Notes under the pieces: generated by a model
Seen by the model: only the letters and a program-made list of their open reading frames with translations
Database searches by the model: none
What the model was told of the DNA's origin: nothing
Translations under genes and position numbers: made by a program
IMG/VR virus record: IMGVR_UViG_3300034072_002239
Coordinates: 1-42,511 of that record
Length of the DNA stretch: 42,511 nt
Direction: 5' to 3' (one strand)
Source: a virus
Part shown: piece after piece, positions 15,740-24,192 of the stretch
How the letters are laid out: each line of letters opens with the position of its first letter
How positions within the stretch are numbered: position 1 is the stretch's first letter

Positions 15740-16266
15740 TTGAGCTGACCCACCAACGTGTCGAAGGCGAGACAGGCTGCACCTTCGCGGTTTTCGAACA
15801 GGGATGCGGTTTTGACCAGGATTGCAGCTCGGGCGATCGCCAGATCAGGGTCGTTCTCATCCAATCCGGCCGACAGTGTGATCCGGATCAGGCCGTCTTC
15901 ACCCATCTCGGGCCAAGATTTCCCGGATGCCGGGCGGATGCGGGTGAACCCGTGCCGTCGGCGGACGACATAGTCCGTCTCTGGGAGGGGCACCGTTGCA
16001 CCGCCCAGGGCAGTGTAGCGGATTTCAGCCACCGTGCAGGGCCGGATGGGCACGGTGATTTCGTCCAGCCAGTCTTCCAGCTGCAGTTCGAGGGTCTGTT
16101 CGCACAGCTTCAGGCCAGTCTGCTGCTCCAGTTCAGCTTGGGCTGCATCCAGTTTAGCGCCGAGCAGCAGGTCCTCGTCACGGCCATCAAGCCGAAGCTG
16201 CTGGCGTGCTTCCTCGAGCGTCACGGCACGGTCCTGGGGTAGCTCGATCGTGACGATCTCGGACAT
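15724..16266 (-). CDS. Head-tail connector (gp6 / phiE125 gp8 family)
   Basis: A 180-residue protein from the ATG at 16266; the TTG at 16269 is a worse start and the ATG overlaps the upstream stop (ATGA). It reads VTLEEARQQLRLDGRDEDLL and AAQAELEQQTGLKLCEQTLEL, typical of phage gp6-like connectors, in particular the phiE125 gp8-type family. Next come VAEIRYTALGG, a beta segment YVVRRRHGFTRIRP, and a helical C-terminus. These proteins form a ring below the portal. It overlaps the adaptor gene by 16 bp. The N-terminal helix pair and order are the basis for the call. Confidence 0.87.
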   Translation of the reverse strand: MSEIVTIELPQDRAVTLEEARQQLRLDGRDEDLLLGAKLDAAQAELEQQTGLKLCEQTLELQLEDWLDEITVPIRPCTVAEIRYTALGGATVPLPETDYVVRRRHGFTRIRPASGKSWPEMGEDGLIRITLSAGLDENDPDLAIARAAILVKTASLFENREGAACLAFDTLVGQLKCRWI

Positions 16267-16532
16267 CAAACCACCTTTTTACGGGTGTGTGCACCTGCCT
16301 TATTGGCGATCGGCGACTGTTCGGTGATTTCCTCAGCCTGTGGGGGTTTCACAGACTGCGCTTCGGCCTTTGCGGCGGGTTCTGGCTTTGCAGCAGCATC
16401 AACCTCGATGGCCAGACCGCGCTCGATCAGGCTGCGGCCGCCCAAATCATCGATCTCGAATGTCTGACCGCTAATAATGTTGTCCGAGCTCACCGAGCTC
16501 ACGTGAATGGTATCAAGTGCCTTTAGAAACAT
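16266..16532 (-). CDS. Small phage protein between capsid and connector genes
   Basis: An 88-residue protein. The first half, ALDTIHVSSVSSDNIISGQT and FEIDDLGGRSLIERGLAIEV, resembles small proteins often found between capsid and connector genes (pattern: short beta hairpin, then L..RGLA). The second half is a low-complexity Ala/Pro/Lys/Glu linker (DAAAKPEPAAKAEAQSVKPP) ending in a basic tail (THTRKKVV-like). No enzyme motif. It may act in head assembly or as a minor capsid-associated protein; function is not known. It is separated from the capsid gene by a hairpin (16553-16585). Confidence 0.75.
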   Translation of the reverse strand: MFLKALDTIHVSSVSSDNIISGQTFEIDDLGGRSLIERGLAIEVDAAAKPEPAAKAEAQSVKPPQAEEITEQSPIANKAGAHTRKKVV

Positions 16533-16552
16533 CAGCTCATCTCCCGGAAGAA

Positions 16553-16585
16553 TGAAAGGGCCAGCCCAAAGGCCAGCCCCTTTCA
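16553..16585 (-). terminator. Hairpin downstream of the major capsid gene
   Basis: TGAAAGGG (16553-16560) pairs with CCCTTTCA (16578-16585), with a further GCC/GGC pairing inside. On the minus strand it is followed by TTCTT. It lies 6 bp after the capsid stop, where an attenuator or mRNA 3'-end hairpin would keep capsid expression higher than that of downstream genes. The T tract is weak, so partial termination is likely. Confidence 0.5.
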
Positions 16586-16590
16586 GTTCA

Positions 16591-17922
16591 TCAGACCTTC
16601 GTGGCCGCAGTCGCCGCCGCCGCGAAATCTCCCTTCACGAAGGCCTCGGGGCGGTAGACCGCGAGCGCGAGACGCTCTTCGGCGAGCACCGTCACCAGGT
16701 TCTTGCGGAAGTTCTGATCATCCTCCGTCGAGATTTCGACCACTGCGTCCATGCGATCGAAGATCTGCGCGCCCAATTGGAACGCGCCAGTCAGGAACTT
16801 GCCGGTCGCCATCGACTGGGTTGCAACCACCGGCTGCCCCCAGAGCGTGGGTGTCATCGTCCCTTGCGGATTGCCAACGATGAACTGGCCCGCAGTGTCC
16901 TTTAGCAGCTCAATCGCCGCCCAGTCCGCCGGATGGAGCACCACGCCGGTTGACATCAGCTCGGACAAAGCCGTCTGCAGCATGGCCAGGCGCAGCACGT
17001 CGATCCTGGTCACCGTCGCCGGAATGGTGATCGGCGGGGTGAACGCTGTTGCCTGCGTGTAGATGCCGGCAAGATCCGTGCCCGTGCCGCTGCCATTCAG
17101 CAGCTGGTTTTCCTCGATCAGCGCAAGGCCATATCGCAGGCGCCCATCGATGTAGGACTGGAGCATCGGCACATCGTCCAGAATCTGGCGGGTCGCCAGC
17201 ACCCAGTGCGCGATCGTGGTGACGTTACTGGTCAACACATCGAACTTGATATCTGACTGCGGTTTGGTTGGGCCGGAGGTTTCAGAAACGGTCGCCGCCG
17301 CATTGGCGTAGCCCGTTTCCTTGACGTACTGCACCGAATTGCTGGCCGTGCGGCCCGGGGTGAGCAGATCGCGCACCGTCAGACGGCGCTGACCCGGGGT
17401 TATGATGCCTGGCATGCGATCGGGTACGATCATGTCGCCTGCCGAACCATTGGCATCTGTGGTGAGCGCAGAAATGATCGCCTTCACCTCGACGCTCGCC
17501 CGGCCGCGCACCGTGTTGTTTCCGAGGAAGGCCTTGATGGCTTCATCGGCCACGACCTGCTCACCGATCGTCTTGAACTCAGGGATGACATCATCTGCTA
17601 CGCGGCGGGCAAGCTTCTGCTCCACCTCGTCGAGACGCGCTTTGGCTTCGTTGAGCGCAGTTAGCGCCTCGTCCGCCAGTTCCTTGGTCGCATTGGAGAG
17701 ATCTTCACCGCGCTGCGCTTTGCCCAGCGCTTCCTCTGCAAGCGCCTTCACCTTGTCATGCTTTCCCTCAAGATCGGATTTGATCTCGTTGTGGCGGGCA
17801 TCAAGAACGCCTCGCAGCTCAGCTTGCTTTGCCTCAAGGCTCGATTTGACTTCACCAAAGCGTGCATCAAGCACGCCTTTCACTTCGCCGGCCAGTTGCT
17901 CGGCGGTCTTAGAATCGCTCAT
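16591..17922 (-). CDS. Major capsid protein, HK97 family
   Basis: A 443-residue major capsid protein of the HK97 fold. The N-terminal ~115 residues form the delta scaffold domain: long charged coiled coils (LAGEVKGVLDARFGEVKSSL, KSDLEGKHDKVKALAEEALG) that the neighbouring protease should remove. The shell domain follows, with ADEAIKAFLGN, the MIVPDRMPGIITPGQRRLTV segment, VRDLLTPGRTASNSVQYVKE, and later IDGRLRYGLALIEENQLLNG, LHPADWAAIELLKD, TLWGQPVVATQSMATGKF and a final RMDAVVEISTEDDQNFRKN. All are family hallmarks. The protease and portal lie just upstream in the standard order. Cross-linking as in HK97 cannot be judged from sequence. Confidence 0.95.
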   Translation of the reverse strand: MSDSKTAEQLAGEVKGVLDARFGEVKSSLEAKQAELRGVLDARHNEIKSDLEGKHDKVKALAEEALGKAQRGEDLSNATKELADEALTALNEAKARLDEVEQKLARRVADDVIPEFKTIGEQVVADEAIKAFLGNNTVRGRASVEVKAIISALTTDANGSAGDMIVPDRMPGIITPGQRRLTVRDLLTPGRTASNSVQYVKETGYANAAATVSETSGPTKPQSDIKFDVLTSNVTTIAHWVLATRQILDDVPMLQSYIDGRLRYGLALIEENQLLNGSGTGTDLAGIYTQATAFTPPITIPATVTRIDVLRLAMLQTALSELMSTGVVLHPADWAAIELLKDTAGQFIVGNPQGTMTPTLWGQPVVATQSMATGKFLTGAFQLGAQIFDRMDAVVEISTEDDQNFRKNLVTVLAEERLALAVYRPEAFVKGDFAAAATAATKV

Positions 17923-17947
17923 GATTGTATCCTGTCTGGGAGTAGGG

Positions 17948-18574
17948 TCAGACGCTGATTTGCGCCTTCAAGGCCGACAGAAAGTCGGATGGGGTGCTGC
18001 CAGACTCACTCCGGAACAGCGGTGCCAGGCCTTTGCCCGCGATTGCGGTGGCCTGACTTTTCGAGAACCCTGCCTCGCGCAGGAAATCCTCAAATTCTGG
18101 CAAGGTCGGAAGTCGTCCGCCCTCGACGAGCGACTTCACGGATGTAATCACCGCGCGCTCGTTCATCGGGATCGTGACGAGGCTGACCTCGTAAAGGGCA
18201 AGCTCGAGCAGTTGACGGGTTTTGCCCACGACCTGCTCACGAATGGTTTTATAGCCGATCGACAGCCCGCCGATAGCGCCGTCGCGAACGAGGGCGTGGG
18301 CTTCCTGCCCGATCTGGGAAGAGAGCGAGAGCTGGCCCTTGACCACAAGGCCATCGCGGCTCTCGGCAAAGTCGGTCCAGATCCCGGCCGGGCGGGTCTG
18401 GTCGTGGTACATGAGCATTGGCACCGAGGTGCGGCCCTTCAAAGAACGGGCAAGCGCGCCGGGTACGATCACATCGCCGCCGGCATCGACGTTGCCGTAG
18501 CCGGCAGCCAGCCCTTCGATCTGGCCATCTTCGGTGACGGCCTTGGTATCGAGGATGAAATCGAGATGGTTCAT
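17948..18574 (-). CDS. HK97-family prohead protease
   Basis: A 208-residue serine protease of the HK97 prohead family (U35/S78). It cleaves the capsid delta domain during maturation. His57 in VPMLMYHDQTRP and Ser105 in IGGLSIGYKT are the visible catalytic residues; the first strand LDFILDTKAVTEDGQIEGLA, DVIVPGAL and GRTSVPML are typical. A C-terminal region of about 60 residues (EFEDFLREAGFSKSQATAIA) matches the linker to scaffold often seen. Its ATG overlaps the portal stop (ATGA), so translation is coupled. The separate scaffold function is fulfilled by the capsid N-terminus. Confidence 0.93.
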   Translation of the reverse strand: MNHLDFILDTKAVTEDGQIEGLAAGYGNVDAGGDVIVPGALARSLKGRTSVPMLMYHDQTRPAGIWTDFAESRDGLVVKGQLSLSSQIGQEAHALVRDGAIGGLSIGYKTIREQVVGKTRQLLELALYEVSLVTIPMNERAVITSVKSLVEGGRLPTLPEFEDFLREAGFSKSQATAIAGKGLAPLFRSESGSTPSDFLSALKAQISV

Positions 18575-19824
18575 GGGGTGGCTCCGGGATCTGCAGGCAG
18601 GAGCGCTGCTGGCGCTGCGCCTGATCCAGTCTGGATGATGGGCACGTTCTGCATCTGCATGCGGGGGACATCGCCGCCTTCGACGGGCGGCAGGTTTTCG
18701 AGCGCGCGCACCTCGTTGATGGTCATCACGCCATTGGTCAGCATCTGCTGGTAGAAGGAGGCGCGTGCCGCGCTGTCACCGCGCAGCAGGCCTTCGAGGT
18801 TGAATTCAATCACGAGCCCCGCCTGCCGGTCGGCGGGTGAGAGCAGCTGCTTGGCCAGTGCCTGTTCGATGCGCTTCAGACGGCGACGCAGTGTGAACTT
18901 CTGGAACCCCAGAGTCTGCTGTTCGAGCCCGGTGCCCCAGCTAGTAGTCTTCTCAGTGTGGCCGACCATGAACGGTGGCACCCCGAAGAAGCGGCAGACT
19001 TCCTCCACTGAGAAGGCCCGGCTTTGAAGCATCTGCGCGTCTTCCGGGCTGATCGAGAGCTGGACCCAGTCCATGCCGCGATCGAGCAGCATCGGGCGTC
19101 CGGCATTGATCGCGCCGGCAAACTTCTCCTGCAGCAGTTCCTCGGCCTGTTTGCGCTGATCGAGCGTCAGGCTGTCGGCAGTCTTGAGCAGGCCAGATGG
19201 TCGCACCCCGTTGCGGAAGGTGTCGCCTGAGGCCCGTTCGATGGCCTGCGCCAGTCCGAATGTCTGACGTCCGAAGCTGAGGGTCGAAAGGCCGCCCAGC
19301 GGATTGCCGCCGAAGCCCCGGATATGGAGCATGTTGTCCTGGCCGACGATGGAACGGACGCCATTGTCGGACCACTCATATTCGAGGCTTCCATCGCGCA
19401 AACGGCGTACCGTCATCAATTCCGGTGCGATGGGGACGCTCAGCGCCACCACCCGGCCATTGTTGCCCCGGATGATCTCAGCATAGGCGTTGCCGCTGAG
19501 TTCAATCGAGGCGCAGATGAACTCCCAGAAGTCGACCGCGGTCTGGTCGGCATTCGGGCTGTCGTGCAAGATCCGGTAGAGCGGATGGTCGCTTGCGACC
19601 GTTCGTGCATCGCCCCGGGTACGGTAGACCATGAGCGGAAGCGAGGCGATCGTACCGGCAAGCAGGTTGACGCAGGCCCAGGCTGAGGCGAGCCCCAGCA
19701 CGGAGCTGGTTGAAACCAGTTCACCAGTCGTGGTCGTTCGGCCACCTGCTGCCTGCACCAGCCGCGGATCAGTGAGGCCGATAGAGCGCGCGATGTAGCC
19801 CAGCGCCTTCTGGAGAAGGTTCAT
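18571..19824 (-). CDS. Portal protein, HK97 family
   Basis: A 417-residue portal protein that forms the dodecameric DNA channel at one capsid vertex. Family features: SSVLGLASAWACVNLLAGTI, then LPLMVYRT, the HPLYRILHDSPN segment, ELSGNAYAEIIRG, LEYEWSDNG, MLHIRGFGGNPLGGLS, and the C-terminal LRRRLKRIEQALAKQLLS and LLRGDSAARASFYQQMLTNG with MTINEVRALENLPPVEGGD. It overlaps the terminase by 4 bp upstream and the protease by 4 bp downstream. Length and order are normal for HK97-like phages. Confidence 0.95.
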   Translation of the reverse strand: MNLLQKALGYIARSIGLTDPRLVQAAGGRTTTTGELVSTSSVLGLASAWACVNLLAGTIASLPLMVYRTRGDARTVASDHPLYRILHDSPNADQTAVDFWEFICASIELSGNAYAEIIRGNNGRVVALSVPIAPELMTVRRLRDGSLEYEWSDNGVRSIVGQDNMLHIRGFGGNPLGGLSTLSFGRQTFGLAQAIERASGDTFRNGVRPSGLLKTADSLTLDQRKQAEELLQEKFAGAINAGRPMLLDRGMDWVQLSISPEDAQMLQSRAFSVEEVCRFFGVPPFMVGHTEKTTSWGTGLEQQTLGFQKFTLRRRLKRIEQALAKQLLSPADRQAGLVIEFNLEGLLRGDSAARASFYQQMLTNGVMTINEVRALENLPPVEGGDVPRMQMQNVPIIQTGSGAAPAALLPADPGATP

Positions 19825-21641
19825 GCTAGGCTCTTCAGCCAGTCATCGATGGTCCCGGAGGTATCGCCTGCCATCGCTGCCCCCACTGCCATGCACAGCG
19901 CCACGGCTGCGTCGATCTTGTTGATGGCCCGTTGTTTGGAGAGCCACTTGTTGTCCCAGCGGTCGGTCTCGGTGACCGCCGACATCATTGCCGAGATTAG
20001 AACCGGATTGCGTTTGAGCCGAATGCGGCCCTCAAGGATCAGTTCTTCGAGGTGCCGAAGCGAGCCCGGCATCCAGAGGCCTTCTGTCATCTCGCCCGCA
20101 GGCTTGGCCCGCTTGGTGCCGCCCTGCGGGTGTTCGACAAAAGCCAGTTCGAGGCCGAGTTCGGCGACTTCCTCCTCGAAGCGCCGGAAGACGTAGCGGT
20201 CGTAAGCGACCGCCTCGACCCGGTATTCCGAGGCGAGCTCAGCCAGCGCCTGTGCCACATGGCGAAAGCTGATGTTCTCACCGGCCGGCGCATTCAGAAA
20301 TCCGTCGGCGACCCAGAGGTCGTAGGGTTGCTTGTCGCGTAGGACCCGGGCGGCAAGCGTGTCGCCCGGCGTCCAGACTTCGACCCACGCATCGAAACAG
20401 GGTTTGCCATCCTTCTCGCCATTGCGCTGAACAGCGGCTAGCGCAGTCAAATCCCGGTTCTGGCTGAGGTCGAGCCCGAGCCAGACGGATTGTCCGGCCT
20501 TAGGGTTGAACTCTGCAAGCAGCGGTTCCAGCGTGGCTCGGGCCATCCAGGCGGTCTCGGCATCCGTCCAAACGCAGAAGTGCAGCCGCAGTATGCCGTT
20601 CAATTGCCCTGGGATGGCTTTGGCCTGCGCCACCACCTCCGAGAGGTATTGCTCGGTGATCGTGATGCCCAGCAGCGGGTTCGCCTTGATCCAGCATCTG
20701 GGGTCCGTCAGCGGATCGTCGCCCTCGTCGAGCGAACAGACATAGCTGAACGTGGTGTCGTCGATGACCTGACCCAGAAAGGTCGGGTCGGTCACGGCAT
20801 CGGGATTACCGGCCGCCACCCTGATAGCGTGTTCGTGTTCCTCCCATGCGACCGAATTGCGGTCCGAGCCTGAGTTGGTGATCATGAACAGCAGCGGGTC
20901 GCGGCGGAACTTGAAGCCGCGCTCCAGCATCTCGATGATCGAGCGATCGGGAAGCTCGTGGACCTCGTCCGCCAGCACAAAGTATGGCCGAGGGCCCGAG
21001 CCGGTCTTGCCGGTATCGCGCGACACTGGCCGAAAGAAACTGCCCGATGCCAGATGCGCGATGTTGAACTCGCGTCCCGGACCGCCCGAGAATTCCAGCC
21101 GCCGGGCCAGCGCCGGTGATTGCCGGACCATCCGCACCGCATCCCGGAACAGGATGTTAGCCTGCTCCTTCTTGGCCGCCGCCGCATAGATCTGGGCGCC
21201 CGCTTCCTGGCAGGCGGTCATTCCGTAAATGCCAATACCGCCCGCGACCGGTGACTTCCCGTTGCCTTTGCCTTGCTCGATGTAGGCGCGGCGGAAACGG
21301 CGGCGGCCGTCCTTGCGCTTCCAGCCGAACAGCGAGCCGACGATGAACGCCTGGCTGGGCTGGAGCTCGAAGGGCTGCCCTTCGAACTGGCCCTCGGAAA
21401 GCTTCAGTACCTCCTCGAAAAAGGCGAAGGCGTGGTTGGCCGCATCGTGATCGAACCAGATGCCGTCCTTGCGCTTCAGGTCCGTGATGTGCCTGTGGCA
21501 CGCATTGCGCACATGCGGTCCCGCGACGATCTCGCCTGAGACCACCGCCTTGGCGTATGCCAGCGTCCGGTCAGGCGAAGAAGCGGTCGGCGGGGTCCGC
21601 GCCTTCTTCTGGCGGCTGGGCCGCGATCCTGCTCCTGGCAC
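19821..21641 (-). CDS. terL: Terminase large subunit
   Basis: A 606-residue TerL, the ATP-driven DNA packaging motor and nuclease. Walker A is EQGKGNGKS, Walker B and catalytic acid lie in YFVLADEVHELPD, and MITNSGSD is coupling motif III. The nuclease domain begins with LGLDLSQNRDLTAL and contains AYDRYVFRRFEEEVAELG; TERLWMPGS-like and KSLA ends complete it. The marked start is GTG at 21641, 71 bp inside the small subunit gene; no ATG is available before the ATPase domain, and a later alternative start is possible. Sequence type suggests an HK97-like (P27-associated) packaging machine. Confidence 0.93.
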   Translation of the reverse strand: MPGAGSRPSRQKKARTPPTASSPDRTLAYAKAVVSGEIVAGPHVRNACHRHITDLKRKDGIWFDHDAANHAFAFFEEVLKLSEGQFEGQPFELQPSQAFIVGSLFGWKRKDGRRRFRRAYIEQGKGNGKSPVAGGIGIYGMTACQEAGAQIYAAAAKKEQANILFRDAVRMVRQSPALARRLEFSGGPGREFNIAHLASGSFFRPVSRDTGKTGSGPRPYFVLADEVHELPDRSIIEMLERGFKFRRDPLLFMITNSGSDRNSVAWEEHEHAIRVAAGNPDAVTDPTFLGQVIDDTTFSYVCSLDEGDDPLTDPRCWIKANPLLGITITEQYLSEVVAQAKAIPGQLNGILRLHFCVWTDAETAWMARATLEPLLAEFNPKAGQSVWLGLDLSQNRDLTALAAVQRNGEKDGKPCFDAWVEVWTPGDTLAARVLRDKQPYDLWVADGFLNAPAGENISFRHVAQALAELASEYRVEAVAYDRYVFRRFEEEVAELGLELAFVEHPQGGTKRAKPAGEMTEGLWMPGSLRHLEELILEGRIRLKRNPVLISAMMSAVTETDRWDNKWLSKQRAINKIDAAVALCMAVGAAMAGDTSGTIDDWLKSLA

Positions 21642-22053
21642 TCGGCGTCATCCCGAATTCTGCGGCGTAACGCATCATGTCCGCCGCCGCCTTGTTGGCG
21701 GTTCCCACCAGCGGGTTCTGGATCGCGTTGCCGTTCGATGTCTTGATCATGAGGCCGCCGGTCAGCTGGTCCTTCTCGGCCATCTTGGCGATCGCGCGTT
21801 CGGCCTGGACCCAGCGGCCATAGGCCATGGCGTAAGCGGCGAGCGCCGCCCGATCGATCTCGGAGAGGATTCCGAGGTTGTAGAGCTCGGTCGCCACCCG
21901 GTTCCACTCGTCGACTGCATCGGCCGTCAAATGCTGAGGCGGCGCTGGGATGGCTGCCTTGGTCTTGGCCTCCTTGCGGTTGAGCGCCCGCTTGCCGGGG
22001 TTACCCGTGACCAGCTTCAGATGGGTGGGCTTCGGTTTTGTTCCGGGTTTCAT
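21571..22053 (-). CDS. terS: Terminase small subunit, P27 family
   Basis: A 160-residue small terminase of the P27 family (DNA recognition at the packaging site). The start MKPGTKPKPTHLKLVTGNPG followed by KRALNRKEAK is diagnostic. LTADAVDEWNRVATELYNLG and LAAYAMAYGRWVQAERAI form the helical oligomerisation region. PLVGTANKAAADMMRYAAEFGMTPSARSRI matches the conserved end. It is the first gene of the head operon and its ATG lies 53 bp inside the end of the upstream methyltransferase gene; the TerL start overlaps its end. Both HNH nucleases, often required by cos phages with this terminase, are encoded about 3 kb upstream. Confidence 0.93.
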   Translation of the reverse strand: MKPGTKPKPTHLKLVTGNPGKRALNRKEAKTKAAIPAPPQHLTADAVDEWNRVATELYNLGILSEIDRAALAAYAMAYGRWVQAERAIAKMAEKDQLTGGLMIKTSNGNAIQNPLVGTANKAAADMMRYAAEFGMTPSARSRIAAQPPEEGADPADRFFA

Positions 22054-23305
22054 CGCTCATGTCCTGCGTCTGCCCGGCCGAAATCTCTGCAAAGGTCCGT
22101 CCATCTCCTTCGAGCCGGGCCTCATGCCCCGTAAAATCCTGCCAGCGCTTGATGGCGACATCGACGTAGGCCGGGTTGAGCTCGATCGCGTGGATCGAGC
22201 GGCCGGTCATTTCGCCGGCAATGATCGTGGTGCCCGAGCCAGAGAATGGCTCGTAGACCGCTTGGCCGGGGCTGGAATTGTTCTCGATCGGGCGCTTCAT
22301 GCACTCGACCGGCTTCTGGGTACCGTGACCCGTCTCGTTCTTCTTGGGCTTGGCGATGTGCCAGACGGTGGTCTGCTTGCGGTCCCCGGCCCAGTGGCCC
22401 TTCGCGCCCTTCTTCACGGCATACCAGCAGGGCTCATGCTCCCAGTGATAATCGCCGCGCGAGAGGACGAGCTGGCCTTTGTCCCAGATGATCTGGGAGC
22501 GGAGCATTAGGTCGCAGGCCGCGAGGCTGTCGCCGACTACACCGGCATAAAGACCAGCGTGCCAGACGTAGGCTACATCGCCCGGGAACAGTGCCCACGC
22601 CTCGCGCCAGTCGGCCTTGTCGTCGTTCAGAACCTTGCCCTTGGCAGTACCTGAAGCGGCAACGCCGGCTTTCTCACGCCAGGCGGGATCATACTCCACG
22701 CCGTAAGGTGGATCAGTGACCATCAGGTGGGGCGAAACACCGTTCAGCGCCTTGGCCACTGTGTTGGCATCGGTGCTGTCACCGCAGACCAGCCGGTGCT
22801 TGCCGAGCAGCCAGACGTCGCCGAGTTTGGCGATGGGGTCGATGGGCGCCTCGGGGATTTCGTCGGGATCGGTGTTACCCTCGGTCTTTTCGGCAAGCAG
22901 CTTGGCCAGTTCATCATCCGAGAAACCGGTCAGCATCAGATCAAAATCGAAGCTCTGCAGATCGCCGAGTTCGACGGCCAGCAGTTCGAGGTCCCAGCCA
23001 GCGTTCAGCGCCAGCTTGTTGTCTGCGATGACATAGGCCTTTTTCTGGGCCTCGCTCCATCCCTTGGCAACCATGGTCGGGATCTGGCTGAGGCCAAGCT
23101 TGCGCGCTGCGAGAAGCCGGCCATGGCCAGCTATCAGGCCACCGTCCTCATCGACGAGGATCGGGTTGGTCCAGCCCCACTCGCGGATCGAGGCGGCAAT
23201 CTGGGCGACCTGTTCGTCCGAGTGCGTGCGGGAGTTGCGCGCATAGGGCGTGATCTTCTCTATCGGCCAGAGCTCGCTGCTCTGGGCCGGCCAGTTTTGG
23301 GTCAT
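22001..23305 (-). CDS. ParB-domain DNA methyltransferase
   Basis: A 434-residue two-domain protein. Residues ~10-100 are a ParB/sulfiredoxin-like nuclease domain (PYARNSRTHSDEQVAQIAAS, IREWGWTNPILVDEDG, LIAGHGRLLAARKLG). Residues ~160-420 are an N6-adenine/N4-cytosine DNA methylase with catalytic DPPY (198-201) and an FSGSGTT SAM-binding motif after it, the order of the beta class. Phages use such enzymes to protect DNA from host restriction or to mark it. The ATG at 23305 (starting MTQNWPAQSSELW) is preferred; a TTG at 23356 would add 17 residues. The gene overlaps terS by 53 bp. No cognate restriction enzyme is next to it. Confidence 0.92.
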   Translation of the reverse strand: MTQNWPAQSSELWPIEKITPYARNSRTHSDEQVAQIAASIREWGWTNPILVDEDGGLIAGHGRLLAARKLGLSQIPTMVAKGWSEAQKKAYVIADNKLALNAGWDLELLAVELGDLQSFDFDLMLTGFSDDELAKLLAEKTEGNTDPDEIPEAPIDPIAKLGDVWLLGKHRLVCGDSTDANTVAKALNGVSPHLMVTDPPYGVEYDPAWREKAGVAASGTAKGKVLNDDKADWREAWALFPGDVAYVWHAGLYAGVVGDSLAACDLMLRSQIIWDKGQLVLSRGDYHWEHEPCWYAVKKGAKGHWAGDRKQTTVWHIAKPKKNETGHGTQKPVECMKRPIENNSSPGQAVYEPFSGSGTTIIAGEMTGRSIHAIELNPAYVDVAIKRWQDFTGHEARLEGDGRTFAEISAGQTQDMSDETRNKTEAHPSEAGHG

Positions 23306-23385
23306 GAAAATTCCGATGAGATCCCGGCAGATCAGCCAGAGTGGCGATCTTGCCAATTTTTGCCAAAAGTGGTATTCACGCCCTC

Positions 23386-23625
23386 ATGAGCACGATGAAC
23401 ATCTCTTTGCCGGACACGCTGAAGTCGTTCGTCGACCAGCAGGTCAGCACCCGAGGCTACGGCACCAGCAGCGAATATGTCCGTGAGTTGATCCGCAAGG
23501 ATCAGGACATCCAGAAACTGCGCGGACTCCTGCTGGACGGCGCGGCATCAGCTCCGACGGCACCAGCCGATGAGACCTATTTTGCCGGGCTTCGCGCCAG
23601 GGTCAGCCCGCACGCTGCTTCGTGA
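23386..23625 (+). CDS. parD: ParD-family antitoxin
   Basis: A 79-residue ParD-type antitoxin. The N-terminal ribbon-helix-helix (MNISLPDTLKSFVDQQVSTR, then GYGTSSEYVRELIRKDQ) binds its own promoter, and the C-terminal half (LRGLLLDGAASAP to the end) wraps the toxin. The ATG at 23386 is chosen over an upstream alternative start, since the RHH begins 3 residues later. The gene is divergent from the methyltransferase across ~80 bp. The GTG of the toxin overlaps its TGA by 4 bp, which couples translation. It is on the plus strand in an otherwise minus-strand region, so it is an inserted cassette with its own promoter. Confidence 0.9.
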   Translation: MSTMNISLPDTLKSFVDQQVSTRGYGTSSEYVRELIRKDQDIQKLRGLLLDGAASAPTAPADETYFAGLRARVSPHAAS

Positions 23626-23951
23626 AGTCGCTTCCCGTGATCCCTCGCGAACTGGCGAGGCTGGATGCTGAGCAGGCAATCGATCATTATCTCGCCGAAG
23701 CCGGTCGCGATGTCGCATTCGGCTTCATCGATGCGCTTGAGGCCACCTACGCGCAGATTGCTGCAAACCCCTCCGGCAGTACGCCGCGATGGGGGCAGGA
23801 ACTCAATCTACCGGGTCTGCGCAGTCAGAAACTGAAGCGCTATCCCTATCTCGTGTTTTTCATGACGCGTGAGGATCACGTCGATGTCTGGCGCATCCTG
23901 CACGCGCAGCGTGATATTCCATCGTGGCTGCAAGACAGCGAAGAGGACTGA
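23622..23951 (+). CDS. parE: ParE-family toxin (RelE/ParE superfamily)
   Basis: A 109-residue toxin of the RelE/ParE superfamily; ParE proteins poison DNA gyrase. The GTG start at 23622 overlaps the antitoxin stop. Typical segments are IPRELARLDAEQAIDHYLAE, AFGFIDALEATYAQIAANP, GSTPRWGQELNLPGLRSQKLKR-type loop, YPYLVFFMTREDHVDVWRIL and HAQRDIPSWL. The length is normal. With ParD it forms a type II toxin-antitoxin pair that could stabilise the prophage or act in phage exclusion. Whether it targets gyrase or something else cannot be told from sequence. Confidence 0.9.
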   Translation: MKSLPVIPRELARLDAEQAIDHYLAEAGRDVAFGFIDALEATYAQIAANPSGSTPRWGQELNLPGLRSQKLKRYPYLVFFMTREDHVDVWRILHAQRDIPSWLQDSEED

Positions 23952-23967
23952 TGTCCGTTTCCGGAGG

Positions 23968-24192
23968 TCAGATCAGTTCGAGTTCGGTGAGCGTCTTTGC
24001 GGTGTCGAGCAACTGATCGGTTCGGACCGTGATTTCGATGGTGAAGCTATCGGCGGTTGCACTGGCGTAGACGCCGCCGTCGTAGAGTTCCTGTTCGATC
24101 GTCTCGATCACCGCGACGATCCGGCTGCGGTCGAAGTTCTCCGGCAGCGTGCGGATCGCAAGGCGGATGGTGCTGGTGATGCCCGCGCTCAT
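23968..24192 (-). CDS. Small hypothetical phage protein
   Basis: A 74-residue protein, family not recognised. It has an alternating strand-helix pattern: TSTIRLAIRTLPENFDRSRI, VAVIETIEQELYDGGVYAS, FTIEITVRTDQLLDTAKTLTE. This suggests a small alpha/beta fold such as ferredoxin-like. It overlaps the upstream gene 24189-24557 by 4 bp, which argues for a shared role. Its 3' end converges with the ParE gene 17 bp away. Confidence 0.7.
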   Translation of the reverse strand: MSAGITSTIRLAIRTLPENFDRSRIVAVIETIEQELYDGGVYASATADSFTIEITVRTDQLLDTAKTLTELELI

